Origin: Thermoplasmata archaeon
Lineage (GTDB): Archaea > Thermoplasmatota > Thermoplasmata > Halarchaeoplasmatales > Halarchaeoplasmataceae
Direction of reading: 5' to 3'
DNA: 64,000 bases
Assembly: GCA_003560595.1 (NCBI GenBank)
Contig: PWKY01000088.1
Coordinates: 1 to 64,000, forward strand
Position numbers and translations under genes: made by a program. Position 1 is the stretch's first letter, and each line of letters opens with the position of its first letter. This document shows, in pieces, positions 59,486-64,000 of the stretch. The notes beneath the pieces are model-generated. The model worked only from the letters and a program-made list of their open reading frames with translations. It searched no databases and was not told the DNA's origin.

Positions 59486-59868
59486 AAGTAAAACGTGATC
59501 TGGAGTTCTTGGATAAAGTCGAAGAACTATCCGGCCAGTCAGTGAACGCATGTATCAGATGCGGTACATGTTCTGCCGGTTGTCCTTTCGTGAAGGACAT
59601 GGACGTACTTCCCGAACGTATATTTAAGAAGATAGTTTTGGGGGATAAAGAAGGCATACTTGAGCAAAACACCATGTGGATCTGTGCAGAATGCTTCACC
59701 TGCAGCGTACGCTGTCCTAGGGATATAGATATAGCAAAGATAATGGAAGCTGTAAGGCAGATAGTTCTGAGAGAAGATATAGATAAGGTGGATCTAGACC
59801 ACATACAGAATTTAGAAGATTTACCACAGTTAGCCGTAGTCGGCTGCTTTAGAAAGGAGACGGCGTGA
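59482..59868 (+). CDS. hdrC: HdrC: iron-sulfur subunit of heterodisulfide reductase
   Basis: 128 residues, somewhat short. Two [4Fe-4S] motifs: C-I-R-C-G-T-C-S-A-G-C-P and C-A-E-C-F-T-C-S-V-R-C-P. It passes electrons from HdrA to HdrB. Stop and start codons overlap both neighbours (ATGA with mvhA, GTGA with hdrB). Confidence 0.94.
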   Translation: MKVKRDLEFLDKVEELSGQSVNACIRCGTCSAGCPFVKDMDVLPERIFKKIVLGDKEGILEQNTMWICAECFTCSVRCPRDIDIAKIMEAVRQIVLREDIDKVDLDHIQNLEDLPQLAVVGCFRKETA

Positions 59869-60722
59869 TCACCATGGACGGATATTTGTATTACCCCGGT
59901 TGCACGTTAAAAACAAAGGCAAGCGATTACGAGGAGAGTGCTATGGCGGTCATGGATGCTTTGGGTAAACCCTTGGTAGAGATGGAAGATTGGTACTGCT
60001 GTGGTGCGGTACAATCTCTGACCACCGACGATCTGATGCACCAATTAGCACCTATCAGAACAATGTGCTGTGCACAGGAGGAGGGTGAGAACGAGTTGGT
60101 CACCCTCTGCGATATGTGTTATAACGTTCTCAAACAAGCAAATAAGAGAATAAAGGATAACCCGGACGACCTTGAAACTATCAACGAGTTCCAAGATGAG
60201 GATCCCGATTACCTAGGTGATGTAGAGGTTTACCATCTATTCGAAGTATTGAAAGAGATGAAAAAAGAGATAAAGAAAAAAGTGGTAAAAGACCTTAGTT
60301 CCTTGAAGATCGCACCATACTACGGCTGCATGTTACTGCGGCCAACTGAGATCGCTGTCGATGATACTGAAGACCCGAAGATAATGGAAGAGCTAATAGG
60401 GCTCACCGGTGCGGCTGTTATCGATAACCCGAAGAAAACCGAGTGCTGTGGTTCCTACCATACCGTAAATCGTGGAGATATCGTTGAAAAACGTGTGAAA
60501 GAGATTGTCGGTCGGGCCGTGGAAGACGATGTTGATATGATAGTGTTATCTTGTCCCTTATGTCAATTCAACTTAGAATATCATCAACGGGTGACCGATT
60601 TCGATGTTCCCGTACTTTACTTAACAGAGCTTTTAGCGATCGCCTTCGGCCTAGAAGTCGGCCTTAAAAAACATAAGATAGATCCGATAAAAAAACTTAA
60701 AGAAAAAGATATCCTGGAGTGA
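59865..60722 (+). CDS. hdrB: HdrB: catalytic-type subunit with two CCG domains
   Basis: 285 residues. Two cysteine-rich CCG modules are complete: Y-P-G-C, W-Y-C-C-G-A, C-D-M-C; then Y-Y-G-C, E-C-C-G-S, S-C-P-L-C. In methanogens these bind the non-cubane clusters that reduce CoM-S-S-CoB. The start is GTG, 5 nt after an AAAGGAG site and overlapping the hdrC stop. No mcr genes are in this window, so the disulfide or other acceptor is open; neighbouring tfrBA suggests fumarate. Confidence 0.93.
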   Translation: MITMDGYLYYPGCTLKTKASDYEESAMAVMDALGKPLVEMEDWYCCGAVQSLTTDDLMHQLAPIRTMCCAQEEGENELVTLCDMCYNVLKQANKRIKDNPDDLETINEFQDEDPDYLGDVEVYHLFEVLKEMKKEIKKKVVKDLSSLKIAPYYGCMLLRPTEIAVDDTEDPKIMEELIGLTGAAVIDNPKKTECCGSYHTVNRGDIVEKRVKEIVGRAVEDDVDMIVLSCPLCQFNLEYHQRVTDFDVPVLYLTELLAIAFGLEVGLKKHKIDPIKKLKEKDILE

Positions 60723-60727
60723 GATGA

Positions 60728-61429
60728 ATGAGCGATGAAGAAGATAAAAAGATGATAGACATCTATGTGATGGGAAGACGATACAAAGTTCCTGAAGGAC
60801 TTACCATCATGACGGCCCTAGAATATTCAGGTTACAAGTATGTTAGAGGCTGTGGATGCAGAGGGGGCTTTTGTGGCGCCTGTTCTACCGTATACAGAAA
60901 AGAGGGCGAATACAAGTTGAAAATGGACTTAGCTTGTCAAACCGCTGTAGAAGACGGTATGTTCCTTGTTCAGCTACCCTTCGTTCCGGCGGTAAGAAAG
61001 GGGTTCGAGATAGAAGATGTAGATCCAAAACAGAACGACAACGTTTTACTTGAAAAATATCCTGAGATAGCTAGATGCGTCTCATGCAACACCTGTACCA
61101 AGGCATGTCCACAGGACATCAAAGTTATGGACTACGTCCAAGCGTCACTTAGAGGTGATGTTGATAGGGCTGCGAAGCTATCCTTCGACTGCATACAATG
61201 TGGATTGTGTTCCATACGTTGCCCTGCGGATATAAAACACTATCATCTTGCACAATTGGCCCGGAGGATAAAAGGCCGCTACATAGATCTGGAGAGCTCT
61301 GAATTGGCCAAGATGGTGGAAGAGCTCCAAGAGGGAAAATATGACGAGGAACTAAACAAACTATGCAGTATGTCCAAAGAGGAGTTGAAGAAAGTGTATG
61401 ATGAACGAACATTCCAGAAGGAGGGCTAA
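60728..61429 (+). CDS. tfrB: Thiol:fumarate-reductase/SdhB-like iron-sulfur subunit
   Basis: 233 residues. A [2Fe-2S] ferredoxin domain (Cys42, 44, 49, 52, 70) is followed by two [4Fe-4S] motifs (Cys117/120/123/127 and 155/158/161/165). This is the N-terminal half of methanogen TfrB; the CCG half that binds the thiol substrate is absent and may be supplied by HdrB encoded just upstream. It is linked in the operon with the flavoprotein at 61432. It probably carries electrons between the Hdr complex and fumarate or succinate. Confidence 0.82.
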   Translation: MSDEEDKKMIDIYVMGRRYKVPEGLTIMTALEYSGYKYVRGCGCRGGFCGACSTVYRKEGEYKLKMDLACQTAVEDGMFLVQLPFVPAVRKGFEIEDVDPKQNDNVLLEKYPEIARCVSCNTCTKACPQDIKVMDYVQASLRGDVDRAAKLSFDCIQCGLCSIRCPADIKHYHLAQLARRIKGRYIDLESSELAKMVEELQEGKYDEELNKLCSMSKEELKKVYDERTFQKEG

Positions 61430-61431
61430 AG

Positions 61432-63087
61432 ATGAGTGACGGTTATCCCGAATATATGAGGAGATCTATAGAAAAAGTCGAAGCGACCAGGGAAAATCGC
61501 GCGGATATCGATTTTGAACGTATGAAGCCTGAAGAATCTCAGGAGACTTTAGATAATTTCCACCCAGATTACAGAAAGGAGGGAAAACACGAGTTAAAAG
61601 TCGGGCCTAGTAAAGGAGAACTAGCGCCCATAGAACTGGCAGAACTGCTGGAATCGCCCAGCATCATAGATCCTTCTGAGATTGACCTCTCACAAGTGGA
61701 TTACGATGTAGAGATATTGATAGTCGGTGGCGGTGGTGCAGGGACGGTAGCCGCTCTGTGGGCGATAAAAGAAGGTATCGATCCCAAAGATATATTGATC
61801 GCCACAAAGCTGCGCCACGGAGATTCCAACAGTATGATGGCACAGGGAGGGATACAGGCGGCGGATAAAGAGGTCGATTCGCCGGTGACCCATTACCTAG
61901 ATGCCATCGGAGGAGGACACTATACCAACGAACCGGATCTATTGAAAGCACTGACAAAAGATGCACCTGAGATCATCAAATGGCACGAGAAACTGGGGAT
62001 AATGTACGATAGGGATGAGAAAGGAGAGTTCGTAGAGCTACCTGGCGGAGGTACTTCACGTTACAGACTTCATTCGGCAGGTGATTACACCGGTATGGAA
62101 CTGATGCGTGTGTTGATGGACGAATCCCGCAATAAAGGTGTTCCTGTGCTCGAATTCGCACCGGCTGTGGAACTGCTCACGGATGAGAAGGGAAACGTGA
62201 GCGGTGCCCTACTAATGAACTTAGAAACCAACGAGTACTACGTAGTCCGTGCAAAATCTACTATAATGGCCACCGGTGGTTTTGGAAGATTACACGTTCA
62301 GTCTTACCCCACATCCAATCATTACGGTGCAACGGCCGACGGTCTGATCATGGGCTACAGGGTGGGCATCCCATTAAGAGACATGGACAGCGTACAATAC
62401 CATCCTACCGGAGCAGCCTTCCCGGATCAGGTCATAGGACTGTTGGTTACCGAAAAAGTACGAAGCCTTGGAGGCCAACCGGTCAACGCAGACGGTGAGT
62501 TGTTCGTCAACCCCTTGGAACCAAGGGATGTCGAGGCCGCCGCCATCATCCGTGAATGTTATGGTAGAGAGAAGGGTATAACCACACCCACGGGGATGAG
62601 AGGAGTATGGTTGGATAGTCCACTCATAGACTTCAAGGAGGGCGAAGGTACCGTCGCAAAAAGATTACCCGCCATGGTACGGCAGTACGAAAGGTTCAAC
62701 ATAGACATGACGAAGGATCCGATACTGGTGTTCCCAACACTTCACTATCAAAATGGAGGTCTTATGATCAACTCCGATTCTTCCACCGCCGTAGACGGTT
62801 TATTCGCAGCAGGAGAAGTTTCAGGCGGTGTACACGGTAAGAACAGGTTGATGGGCAATTCTCTACTCGATTTCAATGTGTTCGGTAGAAGAGCAGGTAT
62901 CACTGCGGCAATGCACGCCAGGAAGGGACAGAAGCCGTCTAAATTGACTCTGGATCACCTCACCAAGTATAATAAAGAACTCAAAGATGCCGGGATCGAA
63001 AGGAAGAATCCATCTCCCATGTTACTACCTGAATATAGAGGTAAGAGAGTATTAGAAAGGCACCTGGACGTTCAGGTGACACTGTAA
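61432..63087 (+). CDS. tfrA: Fumarate reductase/succinate dehydrogenase flavoprotein (TfrA-like)
   Basis: 551 residues. A ~90-residue N-terminal extension (N-F-H-P-D-Y-R-K) precedes the FAD motif G-G-G-G-A-G. Characteristic motifs: M-M-A-Q-G-G-I-Q-A-A, H-S-A-G-D-Y-T-G-M-E-L-M-R, Q-Y-H-P-T-G-A, and T-L-H-Y-Q-N-G-G. These place it in the SdhA/FrdA/L-aspartate-oxidase superfamily; the extended form is often found beside Hdr genes. With TfrB it is predicted to reduce fumarate or oxidise succinate in the cytoplasm, since no membrane anchor subunit is present. L-aspartate oxidase is a less likely alternative given the operon. Confidence 0.85.
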   Translation: MSDGYPEYMRRSIEKVEATRENRADIDFERMKPEESQETLDNFHPDYRKEGKHELKVGPSKGELAPIELAELLESPSIIDPSEIDLSQVDYDVEILIVGGGGAGTVAALWAIKEGIDPKDILIATKLRHGDSNSMMAQGGIQAADKEVDSPVTHYLDAIGGGHYTNEPDLLKALTKDAPEIIKWHEKLGIMYDRDEKGEFVELPGGGTSRYRLHSAGDYTGMELMRVLMDESRNKGVPVLEFAPAVELLTDEKGNVSGALLMNLETNEYYVVRAKSTIMATGGFGRLHVQSYPTSNHYGATADGLIMGYRVGIPLRDMDSVQYHPTGAAFPDQVIGLLVTEKVRSLGGQPVNADGELFVNPLEPRDVEAAAIIRECYGREKGITTPTGMRGVWLDSPLIDFKEGEGTVAKRLPAMVRQYERFNIDMTKDPILVFPTLHYQNGGLMINSDSSTAVDGLFAAGEVSGGVHGKNRLMGNSLLDFNVFGRRAGITAAMHARKGQKPSKLTLDHLTKYNKELKDAGIERKNPSPMLLPEYRGKRVLERHLDVQVTL

Positions 63088-63097
63088 GGTGTAAACC

Positions 63098-63340
63098 ATG
63101 ATAGAAGTAAATGAAGAATACTGCAAGGGATGCAACCTTTGTATCCTTTTTTGTCCTCGGGATGCCCTCGAAGAGAGTGAAACTCTCAACAAAAAGGGAG
63201 TTCATCCCCCTATCGAGATAGATGATAGATGTAACGGATGTAGATTATGTGAACTCATCTGTCCAGATTTCGCTATAGTGGTGGAGGAAGAGGACAAAAA
63301 ATTGACTAAAAAACAGCAATCTAAAAAATGCTGCGTTTGA
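63098..63340 (+). CDS. korD: 2-oxoglutarate:ferredoxin oxidoreductase delta subunit (ferredoxin)
   Basis: 80 residues with two [4Fe-4S] motifs, C-K-G-C-N-L-C-I-L-F-C-P and C-N-G-C-R-L-C-E-L-I-C-P, and a basic C-terminal tail. Size and position directly before korA match KorD, the electron-accepting subunit. It lies 10 nt after tfrA. Confidence 0.9.
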   Translation: MIEVNEEYCKGCNLCILFCPRDALEESETLNKKGVHPPIEIDDRCNGCRLCELICPDFAIVVEEEDKKLTKKQQSKKCCV

Positions 63341-63352
63341 TAAAGAAGTGAT

Positions 63353-64000
63353 ATGATGACAGATTACCTTGAAAAAGTAAAAAAGGCCTTGGGGCCCAAG
63401 AAACAATTCATCCACGGAGATACTGCAGTTTGCTACGGTGCATTACTAGCAGGGTGTAATTTCTTCGGAGGATATCCCATAACTCCCGCTTCGGAGATAG
63501 CCGAGATGATGGCAAAACTGCTTCCTAAAGTCGGAGGTGTGGTCATACAGATGGAGGACGAGTTAGCCGGGATGGCGTCTATAATCGGTGCGTCATGGAC
63601 CGGTGCTAAAGCGATGACTGCCACCAGTGGACCAGGTTTTTCACTTATGCAGGAGAACATAGGTTTCGCTTTCATGAGCGAGACCCCGGTTGTGCTAGCC
63701 AATGTACAGCGTTCGGGTCCATCCACAGGTCAGCCCACTCTGGGGGCTGAAGGAGATATGATGCAAGCTAGGTACGGCTCCCACGGAGATTACCAATCCA
63801 TAACCCTATCACCCAACACGATACAGGAGACAATGGAATTCACAATTAAAGCATTCAACTTGGCTGAAGAATACAGATGTCCGGTTTTCGTGATGACAAG
63901 TGCGGATATAGGTCACATGAGAGAGATGGTGACTATACCGGAAGAAGTCGAGACCTTCGAAAGAAAGAAACCAAAAGTACCACCTGAAGAGTACGTGCCC
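63353..64000 (+). CDS. korA: 2-oxoglutarate:ferredoxin oxidoreductase alpha subunit, partial
   Basis: The frame is open from the ATG at 63353 to the window edge (216 codons). It shows G-D-T-A-V-C-Y-G-A-L-L-A-G-C, G-G-Y-P-I-T-P-A-S-E-I, Q-M-E-D-E-L-A-G, T-S-G-P-G-F-S-L-M and G-D-Y-Q-S-I, typical of the KorA/VorB alpha chain. The partner beta (KorB) is expected just beyond the edge. It interconverts 2-oxoglutarate and succinyl-CoA with ferredoxin and CO2; 2-oxoisovalerate (Vor) is an alternative substrate that cannot be excluded. Confidence 0.88.
   Translation, partial: MMTDYLEKVKKALGPKKQFIHGDTAVCYGALLAGCNFFGGYPITPASEIAEMMAKLLPKVGGVVIQMEDELAGMASIIGASWTGAKAMTATSGPGFSLMQENIGFAFMSETPVVLANVQRSGPSTGQPTLGAEGDMMQARYGSHGDYQSITLSPNTIQETMEFTIKAFNLAEEYRCPVFVMTSADIGHMREMVTIPEEVETFERKKPKVPPEEYVP

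Noticed and set aside
53625-60722. Evidence that the organism is a methanogen
   Set aside because: Hdr and Mvh genes also occur in non-methanogenic archaea and bacteria; no mcr, mtr or methyltransferase/corrinoid genes are seen.

Overview
ORGANISM. The window is archaeal and most likely comes from a Thermoplasmatota-type euryarchaeon such as an uncultured anaerobic marine or subsurface lineage; this placement is inference. Supporting genes are the small subunit of archaeal primase (priS), Nob1, the RNase P protein Rnp2/Pop5, type II GAPDH, a KaiC-like ATPase, DUF835 and CARF/winged-helix proteins, and Hdr/Mvh genes. Many genes have a TATA-like box about 25-30 nt before the start codon, which implies leaderless transcripts, while internal operon genes use GGAGG/GGTGA Shine-Dalgarno sites and 1-8 nt overlaps. 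No rRNA, CRISPR array, IS element or phage gene was seen.

LAYOUT. 0-9.5 kb: a small thioredoxin-fold operon, a CARF-type regulator, a cold-shock protein, a TIGR00266 protein, a hybrid histidine kinase with a response regulator, and a class III aminotransferase. 9.6-32.6 kb: an unusual block of two tandem secreted propeller-like proteins, two single-pass ectodomain proteins and several Mg-chelatase (ChlI/ChlD)-like AAA+ proteins. The AAA+ set includes a membrane-tethered coiled-coil ChlI fusion, a ChlI paralogue with Gln in place of the Walker B Glu, a Walker-less ChlI paralogue and a VWA protein carrying two dead ChlI modules. Around these lie a KaiC-like ATPase, a coiled-coil protein, a DUF835-TPR protein, and AAA and HhH proteins that share one predicted sensor domain. 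32.6-34 kb: trmO, then tRNA-Val(CAC) embedded in a dense hairpin array that repeats pieces of the tRNA acceptor stem. 34-38 kb: a lipoprotein pair, a Cas4-like nuclease with four inserted transmembrane helices, and an arsR-acr3-phosphodiesterase operon with a visible operator. 38-51 kb: mostly housekeeping genes (purB, gap, nob1, rnp2, moxR, radical SAM enzymes, priS, an MscS-like channel). 51-64 kb: a fumarase-sirtuin operon divergent from a ten-gene operon hdrA-mvhD-mvhG-mvhA-hdrC-hdrB-tfrB-tfrA-korD-korA, which runs off the right edge.

HOW THE GENES WORK TOGETHER. The right-hand operon joins a flavin-bifurcating [NiFe]-hydrogenase/heterodisulfide-reductase-type complex to a thiol:fumarate-reductase-like pair and a 2-oxoacid:ferredoxin oxidoreductase. 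With the divergent fumarase this outlines a malate to fumarate to succinate to 2-oxoglutarate branch driven by H2 and reduced ferredoxin, or the reverse. The central AAA+ block looks like one envelope-linked machine: secreted and single-pass ectodomain proteins outside, a four-helix membrane anchor with a long coiled coil, a chelatase-type ring mixing active and inactive subunits, and a VWA/MIDAS partner. No chelatase large subunit (ChlH/CobN) is present, so tetrapyrrole metalation is not its obvious job. I regard this block as the best candidate for an undescribed system in the window.
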